Made by a program: the position numbers and the translations under genes. Under the pieces are notes generated by a model, which was not told where the DNA came from, ran no database searches, and saw only the letters and a program-made list of their open reading frames with translations. Source: Archaeoglobales archaeon (lineage in GTDB: Archaea; Halobacteriota; Archaeoglobi; Archaeoglobales; Archaeoglobaceae). From it: a stretch of DNA of 64,000 nt. Positions 27,125 through 35,947 of the stretch are shown in pieces. The stretch is taken from contig JASFYJ010000001.1 in NCBI GenBank assembly GCA_030055525.1, forward strand, positions 90,616-154,615, given 5' to 3'. How positions within the stretch are numbered: the stretch's first letter is position 1; each line of letters opens with the position of its first letter.

Positions 27125-27424
27125 ATGCTCTCAAAGGAACCGATAGATTTTTCGAAGGTTAGCAAAGATTTTGTTGATAGAGAAGTACTAAGAATTGCTA
27201 TAGTCGCAGAACTGGATGCCATAAGCTTTTATGAACAGTTAGCTTCAACCGCAACAAACGAAAACGTAAAAAAGGTTTTGCTAGACATTGCAAAGGAGGA
27301 AAAAACACATATGGGTGAATTTTTGGCTTTACTACTAGAACTTGACAAAGAACAAGTGGAAGAGATAAAAAAGGGGGCGGAAGAGGTGGAGGAGCTGACT
27401 GGGATTAGAAAGAAGATTTTATAA
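27125..27424 (+). CDS. Ferritin-like protein of the encapsulated-ferritin (EncFtn) type
   Basis: A 99-residue, all-helical ferritin-like protein. The metal ligands of the EncFtn family are visible: AELDAISFYEQL (Glu, near residue 38) and DIAKEEKTHMGEFL (Glu and His, near 62-70). The length and two-helix plan match encapsulated ferritins, which assemble as decamers inside encapsulin shells and oxidise Fe(II). The C-terminal ~15 residues (KGAEEVEELTGIRKKIL) could be a cargo tail. No encapsulin shell gene is found in the window. A rubrerythrin-like role is the alternative. Confidence 0.8.
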   Translation: MLSKEPIDFSKVSKDFVDREVLRIAIVAELDAISFYEQLASTATNENVKKVLLDIAKEEKTHMGEFLALLLELDKEQVEEIKKGAEEVEELTGIRKKIL

Positions 27425-27482
27425 AATTTTTCAACATTTTTTTGTGGGAAGAGGTTATATAACCTCGCCAGACCATCGAACT

Positions 27483-28403
27483 ATGGAGATCAAAAAGCTT
27501 TGGTTTCTGATTCTCTTCCTTACGATGTTTGTGGAGGGATGTGTATCGGAAAGCTCGGACAGAATTAAGATCGGAATTTTGCCCATAGAAGATTCTCTAC
27601 CTTTCTTAGTTGCTAAGGAAGAGGGGATATTCGAAAAGCATGGATTGATGGTGGAGATTGTGGAGTTCAACAGTGCACTCGAAAGAGATTCCGCTTTGAC
27701 GGCTAAAGAAATAGATTTTGCCATAACTGATCCCTTGGCAGTCATACTTCTTCGATCTCAAGGTTTTGATATCAAAATAATTTCGATATGCCTTGGAAAA
27801 ACGTCTAAGGAGGGAGTTTTTGCAATTCTTGCATCACCAAATTCGAGTATAGATTCAATTGAAGATATAAACGGAAAAGAGATAGCAGTTTCCCAGAATA
27901 CTATAATTGAATTTGCCACCGACATGATGCTGGCTCCTTACAACATAACCTATTACACCATCCCGATATCAGATATAAAGCTAAGGATGCAGAATCTTCT
28001 GGATAACAAGATCGAACTAGCAACATTACCAGAACCGCTTGCAAGCTACGCTGTAGCAAAGGGTGCGAAGCTTTTGATAAGTGATGCGATGCTTGAAGAA
28101 AGCCTAACTCAAACAGTTATAGTGGTTAGAGGAGACTTGAAAAAAGAGGTTGCCAAAAAATTCTTAGAGGCATACAATGAAGCTGTGGAAAAGATAAACT
28201 CCAATCCGCAAAAGTATAGAAGTGCTTTTGTAACCATCGCCAGAGTTCCAGCAGACATAGCGAGCGAATATCCCATGCCTAACTATCCCAAACCTGAAAA
28301 GTTCCCAAAGGAGTTTTATGAGAAGTATCTAAGTTGGGCAATCAGAAAAGGTCTGTTAAGGGCTGAAGTTAGATACGAAGATGCAGTTTATGATATCAGT
28401 TGA
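27483..28403 (+). CDS. ABC importer solute-binding lipoprotein (NMT1/SsuA type)
   Basis: A 306-residue protein. The first 20 residues form a lipoprotein signal (LWFLILFLTMFVEGC; Cys near residue 19 is the predicted lipidation site), so it is anchored outside the membrane. The rest is a type II binding protein of the NMT1/SsuA/ThiY group: KIGILPIEDSLPFLVAKEEGIFEKHG, then DINGKEIAVSQ and LATLPEPLASYAVAKG. Likely ligands are thiamine precursors, sulfonates, nitrate or similar; the sequence does not decide. The ORF-track start (27444) adds 13 residues before the signal, so ATG 27483 is used. It overlaps the ATPase gene by 23 nt. Confidence 0.88.
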   Translation: MEIKKLWFLILFLTMFVEGCVSESSDRIKIGILPIEDSLPFLVAKEEGIFEKHGLMVEIVEFNSALERDSALTAKEIDFAITDPLAVILLRSQGFDIKIISICLGKTSKEGVFAILASPNSSIDSIEDINGKEIAVSQNTIIEFATDMMLAPYNITYYTIPISDIKLRMQNLLDNKIELATLPEPLASYAVAKGAKLLISDAMLEESLTQTVIVVRGDLKKEVAKKFLEAYNEAVEKINSNPQKYRSAFVTIARVPADIASEYPMPNYPKPEKFPKEFYEKYLSWAIRKGLLRAEVRYEDAVYDIS

Positions 28404-29130
28404 TAGAGTCTCGAAGGTCTACGAAGATGGGACTGTGGCACTGAAGGATGTAAGTTTTGAAGTTGAAAAAGGAGAAAGTTGCTCGATAATCGGCCCTTCT
28501 GGATGTGGAAAATCTACTCTACTTTTCATAATTTCTGGGTTGCTCAAAGCCACCAGTGGAGAAGTTAGAATTGAAGGTAGGAAAATTGATTGTCCTTCAA
28601 AAGATGTATCCCTTGTACTTCAAGATTACGGACTTTTTCCATGGATGAATGTATACGAAAACGTTGCATTCGGTTTGAGAGTTAGGAAGGTGAAGAAGGA
28701 TGATGAAAAAGTGATTGTAAACAGAACACTAGATGAGCTTGGGATAAAAAATTTTGAAAAACACTATCCCAAGCAGCTAAGTGGGGGTATAAGGCAAAGA
28801 GTTGCAATTGCAAGAGCTTTGGCTACGAATCCAAGGATACTTCTTATGGATGAACCTTTCTCGTCACTCGATGCTTTGAATAGAGAGAAGATGCAGAATC
28901 TTTTGCTCGAGATTTGGAAAAAGAGCCGAATTACATTCGTACTTGTGACGCACAGTATAGAAGAAGCTGTTTTCCTGAGTAGAAAGATAGTAGTTCTGAG
29001 TCCAAGACCTGGGACTGTAAAGAAGATCATCGAAAACAACTCTGCTGGAGAAGAAGAGTACAGGTTTTCAGATGAGTACTTCAGAAAATGTCGGGAAGTC
29101 AGGAAATCAATAGAATTTGGAGTTATCTGA
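28381..29130 (+). CDS. ABC importer ATPase (SsuB/TauB/ThiZ type)
   Basis: A 249-residue ABC ATPase. Walker A GPSGCGKST lies near residues 38-46, the Q-loop LQDYGLFPWMNVYENV near 80-95, signature LSGGIRQR near 137, Walker B ILLMDEPFSSLD near 158 and the H-loop THS near 190. The Q-loop and FPW segment are typical of sulfonate/taurine/nitrate-type importers. The ATG at 28390 is an equally good start. It overlaps the binding-protein and permease genes, so the three make one operon. Confidence 0.92.
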   Translation: MQFMISVDRVSKVYEDGTVALKDVSFEVEKGESCSIIGPSGCGKSTLLFIISGLLKATSGEVRIEGRKIDCPSKDVSLVLQDYGLFPWMNVYENVAFGLRVRKVKKDDEKVIVNRTLDELGIKNFEKHYPKQLSGGIRQRVAIARALATNPRILLMDEPFSSLDALNREKMQNLLLEIWKKSRITFVLVTHSIEEAVFLSRKIVVLSPRPGTVKKIIENNSAGEEEYRFSDEYFRKCREVRKSIEFGVI

Positions 29131-29831
29131 TCAGTTTTATATTAATTTTAGCGCTATGGAAAGTATTGTCTCATTTACTTGCTAATCCAGGCGTTCCGAC
29201 TCCTGAGAGAGTATTGATAGCTTTAATCAGTGATGCCAAATTACTACTCTTTAACGCTATCTTCAGCCTTTCGAGAGTGCTTTATTCTATATCTCTCGCC
29301 GTATCTTTAGCTTTTCCTGTTGGTATCTTAAGCAGGGAAAAGTTATTTGATAGGATCGTATCTCCTTTTATATACCTCTTATATCCAATCCCGCACATCG
29401 TGCTGTTGCCCGTTTATATCCTCCTCTTTGGAATTGGCGATCTTTCAAGAATTGCTTTGATAGCGACGATCTTGTTCTTTCAGATGGTTGTCACAATCAG
29501 AGATGCGACAAAAAACATAAGTGAATATTATATTTATTCTGCGCTATCTCTTGGAGCCTCCAAATTTGATATATATCGATACATAATAATCCCAGCTATT
29601 CTTCCACAGGTTTTAACAGCTTTAAGAATAAGTATTGGAACAGCGATCGCGGTTTTGTTTTTTGCAGAGAGTTTTGCCACCCGTAATGGACTTGGTTACT
29701 TGATAATCGATGCTTGGAGTAGAGCGGACTACGAAATGCTTTACGCAGGCATAGTTTCTATGGCTTTACTCGGTCTACTTTTGTACATCCTACTGGATCT
29801 AATTGAGAAAAAGGTTAAGAAGTGGGTCTAA
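29088..29831 (+). CDS. ABC importer permease (SsuC type)
   Basis: A 247-residue membrane protein with about six helices. The EAA loop ALSLGASKFDIYRYIIIPAILPQ (near residues 153-175) is the site where the ATPase docks. It completes the importer encoded by the two upstream genes and overlaps the ATPase gene by 43 nt. A later start is possible, but the N-terminal MSGSQEINRIWSYLIS leads well into the first helix. Confidence 0.9.
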   Translation: MSGSQEINRIWSYLISFILILALWKVLSHLLANPGVPTPERVLIALISDAKLLLFNAIFSLSRVLYSISLAVSLAFPVGILSREKLFDRIVSPFIYLLYPIPHIVLLPVYILLFGIGDLSRIALIATILFFQMVVTIRDATKNISEYYIYSALSLGASKFDIYRYIIIPAILPQVLTALRISIGTAIAVLFFAESFATRNGLGYLIIDAWSRADYEMLYAGIVSMALLGLLLYILLDLIEKKVKKWV

Positions 29832-29840
29832 ATTTTGAAG

Positions 29841-30644
29841 TTATCCGGAGAGTTTCATTACTAACCCGTTCTTCCTAGCTCTCTTCATGCTGACTTCAGC
29901 TAAAATCAGTAGGAAGAGAAGATAAACAAAAACTTCTCCAAATCCCGAAATCAAAGGTTGCCAAGTAGCCTCGAATCCGTAGAAAGTTCTGAAGTATTCT
30001 AGGAAGTGTGTTATCGGTATTAGCAAACCTAATGTTTTGAAAGGTTCAGGAAGGATATTAACTGGATAGTATATTCCACAGAATATCATAATCGTAGCAG
30101 TCAGCGTCCAGGCAAATATTTCAGCTCTTCTCCCAAATACAAGTATGAGAGTGCAATTTGTTATTCCTATAAGCAGGGAACATAGAAAGATCCCTGTAAG
30201 GAAGATAAAAATTGCATTCAATGGGATTTCAAGCACGAATCCAAAAAATTTCTGGCTTAAAATTACAAGAATTACGAAAGAGATTAACCCTCTAAAAATC
30301 CCAAAAAACCAAGCGCCGATTACCATCCTGTAGAGTGGTACGGGGGTTACGACTGTGTACTTGAGACTTAAACTCCACATATCAAGCAGAACTACGTAGC
30401 TCACATCTATCTGTACGATCTGTATAACGCTAAGGGAGATCACACCTATCAAAATGAAGGCTATCTCTCTACTGCTAAGCGACAAAAACTGGCCAAGCAG
30501 GCCTATGGTTAACATACTTATAACAGGCCAGAAAAGCATCTCAAATATCGCGTAAAACTCGTTTTTTGTTACCGCATAGTTTCTGTAAGAGAATGCCAAT
30601 ACTTCATTGACGGCTTTTCGCAAGCTCGACAAATACGTCTTCAA
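29841..30644 (-). CDS. ABC-2 type exporter permease
   Basis: A 267-residue membrane protein with about six helices of the ABC-2 family (NodJ/DrrB-like). FEMLFWPVISMLTIGLLGQF near residue 33 and MIFCGIYYPVNILPEPFKTLGLLIPITHFLEYFR near 185-218 are typical. It overlaps its ATPase gene by 41 nt. The exported substrate (lipid, drug or polysaccharide) cannot be told. Confidence 0.87.
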   Translation of the reverse strand: MKTYLSSLRKAVNEVLAFSYRNYAVTKNEFYAIFEMLFWPVISMLTIGLLGQFLSLSSREIAFILIGVISLSVIQIVQIDVSYVVLLDMWSLSLKYTVVTPVPLYRMVIGAWFFGIFRGLISFVILVILSQKFFGFVLEIPLNAIFIFLTGIFLCSLLIGITNCTLILVFGRRAEIFAWTLTATIMIFCGIYYPVNILPEPFKTLGLLIPITHFLEYFRTFYGFEATWQPLISGFGEVFVYLLFLLILAEVSMKRARKNGLVMKLSG

Positions 30645-31524
30645 GTGTTATCTCCTCTGTTTTTACAGATTCTATCTCTAAACCAGCACTTTTTATACTG
30701 AACAAAACTTCTGCTAGGCTTTTCTCAGCACTTTCAACGTAGACTACTACTTTGTTGTCCTTTATTTCGTAGGGGTGGCTCAGTTTTAATGCCTTTTTAT
30801 CATTATTGTTTTTTAGAGTCACAAATATCTTCTCTTTCGATTTTACAAACCTTTTAAGAAATTCTGCAGAACCTTCTGCCACAATTTTGCCGTTCTTCAT
30901 GAAAGCTATCCTGTCGCAAAGCATCTCTGCTTCTTTCATGTTATGTGTTGTTAAAACTATCGTCACATCTTTTTCTTTCTTAATATTTAATATTATCTCT
31001 CTAATTCTTTTTGCCACGTCAGGATCGAGGTTTGCTGTTGGTTCATCGAGGAAAACTACCTCTGGGTTGTTAATAAAAGCTCTTGCAAGGTTCAGTTTTT
31101 GCTTGTTTCCGGCTGAAAGCTCGTCAAATCTAACGTTTCTGTATTTTTCTAGTTCAAAGTCCTGAAGAAGTTTCTCAATAACCCTTCTATCACTTATTCC
31201 ATAGCATAAAGCGTAAAATTTTAGACATTCGTAAACTCTCATACCCCAAGGCAACCTTATACCACTCGCAATGTTTATTCTTTCTCTAACCTTCTTTGTC
31301 TCATTGAAGGCATCCATTCCAAGCACTTTGACGTCTCCCTTTGTCGGAACGAGGATCGTCGACATGATAGAGATCAGCGTTGTCTTTCCTGCTCCATTGG
31401 GGCCGAGAATACCGTAAAGTTCCCCTTCTTCTATCTCGACATCTACACCGCTCAGAGCCACAAATCCCTTTTCCATGAAGTTCTTGTATATCATCCAGAC
31501 ATCTCTGCATTCAACTGCCAACAC
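30604..31524 (-). CDS. ABC-2 type exporter ATPase
   Basis: A 306-residue ABC ATPase. Walker A GPNGAGKTT lies near residues 40-48, the signature LSAGNKQKLNLARA near 135, Walker B VVFLDEPTANLDPD near 157 and the H-loop TTHN near 192. A C-terminal extension of about 80 residues (from residue 225) is typical of drug/lipid exporters (DrrA-like). It forms a two-gene operon with the permease. Confidence 0.92.
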   Translation of the reverse strand: MLAVECRDVWMIYKNFMEKGFVALSGVDVEIEEGELYGILGPNGAGKTTLISIMSTILVPTKGDVKVLGMDAFNETKKVRERINIASGIRLPWGMRVYECLKFYALCYGISDRRVIEKLLQDFELEKYRNVRFDELSAGNKQKLNLARAFINNPEVVFLDEPTANLDPDVAKRIREIILNIKKEKDVTIVLTTHNMKEAEMLCDRIAFMKNGKIVAEGSAEFLKRFVKSKEKIFVTLKNNNDKKALKLSHPYEIKDNKVVVYVESAEKSLAEVLFSIKSAGLEIESVKTEEITLEDVFVELAKSRQ

Positions 31525-31570
31525 AAAAAAGTTAGACAGATGGATATTTGATTTTTGCTCGGTAAAAAAA

Positions 31571-32578
31571 TTAAATAGACGAAAGTATTCCTTCCAAGTT
31601 TACATATCTTTTAATAAGTTCCATCATTTTGCTTAGCTTTTCCTTTCTTATCCCAACACGTCCAAATTTTCTCTGGATCATTTCAAGCGTAGTTGCGGTA
31701 TCTGATTTTGATAGAAGAATCGGTACTCCAGCATCTTCGGCTTTTGTGATTACTGTAGCCGATGGCTCCAAGTTACCAGTTGCTATTATGCATTTTGCTC
31801 CACTTTCTATTGCAAGCAAAATTAGGTCTCCTCTATCTCCTCCTGTCACAAAAGCAAAGTTTCTAGCCGATCTCATATGGGATAAAGCGGCTTCAGCTTT
31901 CATCGCACCAACAAGAACCTGTTCAACTATCTCATCCTTCGCAGTTTTCACAAGGTATTCGGAATTTGTTGCTGCTGCGATTTCAGAAACGAAAATGCCA
32001 AGTAAAGTTGGATCTGTGGGAATAACGCCAGCAATTTCAAGATTATGCTTTGAAAGAGCTTTTTCCACAATAGAGTCGATGTAGGTTCTCTTGTATCCAG
32101 AAACTTGGTTAAGAATGACCTTTCTTAACCTCTCGTCAAAATGTCTCTTTGAAAGTATTATCTCATCTACAACAAAATCGCTGTGGTACCTTGCAACCGC
32201 TAAAACACTTGTATCGAGCAACTTTGAAATCTGTATATCGCAGATCTCCATGGCATTACCATGAATAAACGTCTGAGCACCTTCGATAATTACGACGTCT
32301 TTTCCAGCAGAAACGACATCGAATTCGTCGATAATCTTCTTTTTCAGCTTGTAAGGATCCTCAGATATTAGAAAATCGGCATAGGGACGATTTAAAAACA
32401 CACCGCAACTGCTGTCTAATCCTAGATCTTTTGCCAACTTTAAATCATAGTCGTCGGAATCGAAAGTTTTGAGGTATCCGACTTCTAAGTTTCTCTCTTT
32501 CAACATCAAAGCTAAAGACATGGCTAGGCTTGTTTTTCCAGATCTTTCACATACGGAACTTACTAAAATTTTTTTCAT
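31571..32578 (-). CDS. BioD-like P-loop/DRTGG domain protein
   Basis: A 335-residue protein. The N-terminal ~200 residues are a dethiobiotin-synthetase/CobQ-like P-loop domain (Walker A-like SSVCERSGKTSLAM). The C-terminal DRTGG-type domain carries VLVGAMKAEAALSHMR and FVTGGDRGDLILLAIESGAKCII. This pair is also the N-terminal half of long bacterial phosphotransacetylases, where it senses ligands. The gene overlaps the ADP-forming acyl-CoA synthetase by 4 nt, so regulation of that enzyme is likely but not shown. Confidence 0.85.
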   Translation of the reverse strand: MKKILVSSVCERSGKTSLAMSLALMLKERNLEVGYLKTFDSDDYDLKLAKDLGLDSSCGVFLNRPYADFLISEDPYKLKKKIIDEFDVVSAGKDVVIIEGAQTFIHGNAMEICDIQISKLLDTSVLAVARYHSDFVVDEIILSKRHFDERLRKVILNQVSGYKRTYIDSIVEKALSKHNLEIAGVIPTDPTLLGIFVSEIAAATNSEYLVKTAKDEIVEQVLVGAMKAEAALSHMRSARNFAFVTGGDRGDLILLAIESGAKCIIATGNLEPSATVITKAEDAGVPILLSKSDTATTLEMIQRKFGRVGIRKEKLSKMMELIKRYVNLEGILSSI

Positions 32579-34614
32579 TTTATATCACCCTCTAAAACCA
32601 TTCTAAAGTCTATAGCCACACAGCCTTTCTCAAAAACTTTAAGTGGGTTTATCTCCATTTCGAGTATTGGGTAATCTATGCTGAGCCTCGAGAATCTTAC
32701 TATTGTTTCAGCTAAGGAATCAAGATCTGCCATCTTCTCTCCCCTTACACCTTTCAGTATATTGTATGCTTTGATGCTTTTTATCATTTTGTAGGCCTCC
32801 CTTTTGCTCACTGGTGCAATTCTGAAGGAAACGTCCTTGAAAACCTCGACGTAAATTCCTCCTAATCCAAACATTACGATGTTTCCGAATTGTGGATCCT
32901 TTTTAGCTCCAAGAATAACCTCTCTGCCACCCTTAACCATCTTCTGAACAAGAACTCCTTCTATTCGAGCATGAGGTAGAAACTTTTCAATTCTCGAGAC
33001 TAATTCAAAGAAGGTGTCTCTTACATTTTCTCTTGTCACATCAAGCTTAATCGCACCAAAGTCCGTTTTGTGAATTATATCGGGTGATACCACCTTCATC
33101 GCAACAGGATAACCGATTTTTTCTGCAATCTCTTCTGCTTCGTCAGCATTTTTTGCTATTCCAAACGGAGCGACGTTGATTCCATAGTATTTGAGCAATT
33201 CAAGCCCTTCTACTCCAACGTAGCCTGTTTTCTTGCTGATGAATTCTTCAGCATTTCTTCTATCAACTTCAAATTCAATATCCTCTACCTCTTCTTCAAA
33301 CTCAAAACTTGCGTACTTTTTAACAGCACTTATCGTCTTAACAGCTCTAACCGGATCGAAGAAGTTGGGTATGCGGTTTTTAATTAGTATCTCCTCCTCT
33401 TCTCCACTCAGCCCAGTAAAGCAGCAGAATAAGGGTTTAGTGGATTTAATAACTCTTTTTAAGATTTCTCCGAAATTTATGCTCGCTGTTGGAACGAGGA
33501 TCGCTAAAATTGTTCCTACATTTTCATCTTTCTCTACTATATCAAAAGCTTTTAAAAATCTTGTAGTATCTGCATCACCGAGAATATCTACGGGGTTGTA
33601 AAAGTTTGCCGCTGCCGGTAAAACCTCTTTCAACTTCTTTACGGTATCCAAACTTAGTTCCGCAAGTTTCAATCCGTAAATTTCTACGGCATCAGAGGCC
33701 ATAACACCTGGGCCACCAGAATTTGTTATGATTGCAACATCCCCAACTTTTCTGTATTTTGAAAGAGCAAAAGAGAAATCGAAAAGTTCCTCTACGTTTT
33801 CAGCTGTTACTATACAGCTCTGTTCAAAAGCAGCTTTGTACACTTCATAACTTCCAGCTAAACTTCCTGTATGACTTGAAGCAGCCTTTGAACCACTTTC
33901 TGTCTTTCCAGATTTCATGACGATTATGGGTTTCTTTTTTGCAACTTTCTTTGCTATTTCCATGAACCTCTTTCCGTTCTGGATCCCCTCGATGTAGAGC
34001 ATTATAGCTTCAGTAGAGTTATCGTTTGCTAGATATTCTATAAAATCGCTCTCATCAAGCATGGCTTTGTTTCCTAGACTAACTACTTTACTGAATCCAA
34101 ACCTCGTTTTTTTAGCCCATACCGAAACTGACAAAATGAAGGCTCCAGATTGGCTTAGGAAAGCTACTTTGCCATATTCAGGCATTACACTGCTGAAAGT
34201 CGCGTTTAAATTTATTTCGGGGTTCATAATTCCAAGACAGTTTGGCCCAACTATCCTTACACCAAATTTATTTGCTATTTCAACGATTTTTCTTTCCAAA
34301 GCTGCCCCTTCGCTTCCAGTTTCTTTAAAGCCTGCAGATATTATAACTGCATAACTTACTCCCTTCCTCCCACATTCTTCTATTGTTTTCGGAACGAATC
34401 TTGCTGGGACTGCTATTACTGCTAAATCAACGTCTGGCGCATCTAATATTGATGGATAGCATTTTACACCCTCTATCTCACTGTACTTTGGATTTACTGC
34501 GTAAACTTCTCCCTTAAAACTTTTCAAGTTATTTAAAATCGTGTTTCCGACGCTACCTTTTTCAGCTGAAGCTCCTACTACAGCTACACTGCTTGGATAG
34601 AACAATTCTAGCAT
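32575..34614 (-). CDS. acd: ADP-forming acyl-CoA (acetyl-CoA) synthetase, fused alpha-beta subunits
   Basis: A 679-residue single-chain enzyme. The alpha part (residues 1-450) has a CoA-binding domain (SVAVVGASAEKGSVGN at the N-terminus) and the active-site His in ASSHTGSLAGSYE near 247. The beta part (from about 465) is an ATP-grasp domain (YPVAMKVVSPDIIHKTDFGAI near 505; LVQKMVKGGREVILG near 560). It makes ATP from ADP, phosphate and acyl-CoA, an archaeal energy-conserving step. It is cotranscribed with the BioD/DRTGG gene. Acetate versus branched or aryl acids cannot be decided. Confidence 0.93.
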   Translation of the reverse strand: MLELFYPSSVAVVGASAEKGSVGNTILNNLKSFKGEVYAVNPKYSEIEGVKCYPSILDAPDVDLAVIAVPARFVPKTIEECGRKGVSYAVIISAGFKETGSEGAALERKIVEIANKFGVRIVGPNCLGIMNPEINLNATFSSVMPEYGKVAFLSQSGAFILSVSVWAKKTRFGFSKVVSLGNKAMLDESDFIEYLANDNSTEAIMLYIEGIQNGKRFMEIAKKVAKKKPIIVMKSGKTESGSKAASSHTGSLAGSYEVYKAAFEQSCIVTAENVEELFDFSFALSKYRKVGDVAIITNSGGPGVMASDAVEIYGLKLAELSLDTVKKLKEVLPAAANFYNPVDILGDADTTRFLKAFDIVEKDENVGTILAILVPTASINFGEILKRVIKSTKPLFCCFTGLSGEEEEILIKNRIPNFFDPVRAVKTISAVKKYASFEFEEEVEDIEFEVDRRNAEEFISKKTGYVGVEGLELLKYYGINVAPFGIAKNADEAEEIAEKIGYPVAMKVVSPDIIHKTDFGAIKLDVTRENVRDTFFELVSRIEKFLPHARIEGVLVQKMVKGGREVILGAKKDPQFGNIVMFGLGGIYVEVFKDVSFRIAPVSKREAYKMIKSIKAYNILKGVRGEKMADLDSLAETIVRFSRLSIDYPILEMEINPLKVFEKGCVAIDFRMVLEGDIK

Positions 34615-34691
34615 CTTAAAATTTACTACTCAACTCTTTTTAAAATCTTCGCTAATCGATAATTTGTTATCTTTATTTTTCTAGGTGAAAT

Positions 34692-35648
34692 CTACGACTT
34701 GACCACAAATATCCTCCTCGTAAGGCTTCCATGTACTCGTTGCTTTAGCTTTACGACGAGCTTTAAATTTTTAAAGTAGTTTTCTACATCTAGATTGCTA
34801 ACAAGTACTGCATAGCAGTCTTTCTGTAAAACTCTCCCAAATTCCTCGAGACTCTTTTCATAAAGTTCTGAAAGTTCACTCTCAGTTTTTGTAGAGCGAA
34901 GATAGGGGTAATCTGTTACTATGGCCTCGAAGCTATCATCTTTGAAAGGCATTTGAGTTGCATCTCCTACTATCACATCTGATTTTAGACCTAAACTTCT
35001 CAAATTTACCCTACAACCCCCTGCAATCTTCTTGTATAACTCCAAACCGACAGCATACAAACCTAGGAGCTCAGCTTCGATCAATATTGAGCCAGTTCCG
35101 CACATCGGATCGAGTAAGTCTCTTTTTGCCCCGCTGAGATTAACTAACGTTCTCGCAAACTTAGGGAGTACAACGGAAGGCATGAAAAACGGTCTATTTA
35201 TCGGAGCTCGAGCTAAAAATTGTTTTTTGTCTGTTACATGAGCTAGTTTACATAAATAGCAATTCTCTCTACCGTAGTAAACTACAAAAACAACTTTTGG
35301 GTTAGAAACGCTTATCTTTGCACCTCTTTTCCACAACACAGCTCCTAACTCTTTTTCTAGCTTCATTGAGTCTTCTACAACTCCTTTAACTCTAACACAA
35401 GTTGGAAGATCTGGAATATCGACTTTTTCAAAAAAAGGTTTTGCATCGCTTTCGGTTACATCTAAAACTTCGTAAACTTCGTGGCTCATTGCTAAGCGAT
35501 CAAAGAACTTTTTACCCTCGTAATCAATTATAAGCAGGCGATCATCGATTTCAAAACTGTAAATTTTTCCGTAACTGTTTGCCAGCTGCAAAACTTCCCA
35601 TTTAGCCAATTCAACGTTCTCTCCCGAAAGTAGAAAGGCAAATTTCAT
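34692..35648 (-). CDS. tRNA (guanine10-N2)-methyltransferase, Trm-G10 type
   Basis: A 318-residue protein. The N-terminal ~155 residues match a THUMP-containing tRNA-binding region. The methyltransferase domain has LLDPMCGTGSILIEAELLG near 180-198 (SAM site) and VGDATQMPFKDDSF. The catalytic motif reads TDYPYLRST near 238, where DPPY is more usual, so one Pro is replaced by Tyr. Archaeal Trm-G10 dimethylates G10 of tRNA. It overlaps srp19 by 4 nt. The 77-nt gap to the acyl-CoA synthetase gene is A+T-rich. Confidence 0.88.
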   Translation of the reverse strand: MKFAFLLSGENVELAKWEVLQLANSYGKIYSFEIDDRLLIIDYEGKKFFDRLAMSHEVYEVLDVTESDAKPFFEKVDIPDLPTCVRVKGVVEDSMKLEKELGAVLWKRGAKISVSNPKVVFVVYYGRENCYLCKLAHVTDKKQFLARAPINRPFFMPSVVLPKFARTLVNLSGAKRDLLDPMCGTGSILIEAELLGLYAVGLELYKKIAGGCRVNLRSLGLKSDVIVGDATQMPFKDDSFEAIVTDYPYLRSTKTESELSELYEKSLEEFGRVLQKDCYAVLVSNLDVENYFKNLKLVVKLKQRVHGSLTRRIFVVKS

Positions 35649-35947
35649 TTTTTCCTCTTCTTTTCCTCTCTCAACTCAGCTATTTTACTTGCGATTTTAA
35701 TCATAAGCTGGGTTTTTGGTTCCCTCTTCTCAACTACTATCCTTCCCGCCTCCTCCCACCAGCATCGTGGATATTTTTTATCGTTCTCAGCTTTAAAGTT
35801 CAAACCAAGATGTTTACAGGCCTCAACAAGTTCAGCAAAACGAACGTTTGCAACAGCAAATCTTTTAGGTATTTTTCTACCTTCTGCTCTACTTTTCCTC
35901 TTTTCAATGTTGATCGTCCAAATTACACACTCCTTCAAAACCTTCAC
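35645..35947 (-). CDS. srp19: Signal recognition particle 19 kDa protein
   Basis: A 100-residue SRP19 with WTINIEKRKSRAEGRKIPKRFAV at the N-terminus and KKYPRCWWEEAGRIVVEKR near residues 57-75. It binds SRP RNA helices 6 and 8 and prepares it for SRP54. The C-terminus is basic (REEKKRKK). It overlaps its neighbours on each side by 4 nt (the CBS-ParB-like gene and the Trm-G10 gene). Confidence 0.95.
   Translation of the reverse strand: MKVLKECVIWTINIEKRKSRAEGRKIPKRFAVANVRFAELVEACKHLGLNFKAENDKKYPRCWWEEAGRIVVEKREPKTQLMIKIASKIAELREEKKRKK

Noticed and set aside
28381-29831. Assigning the ABC importer to thiamine-precursor uptake
   Set aside because: Thi4 and a binding-protein-like regulator are in the window but not in the same operon, and no thiamine-specific residues can be read; the ligand is left open.
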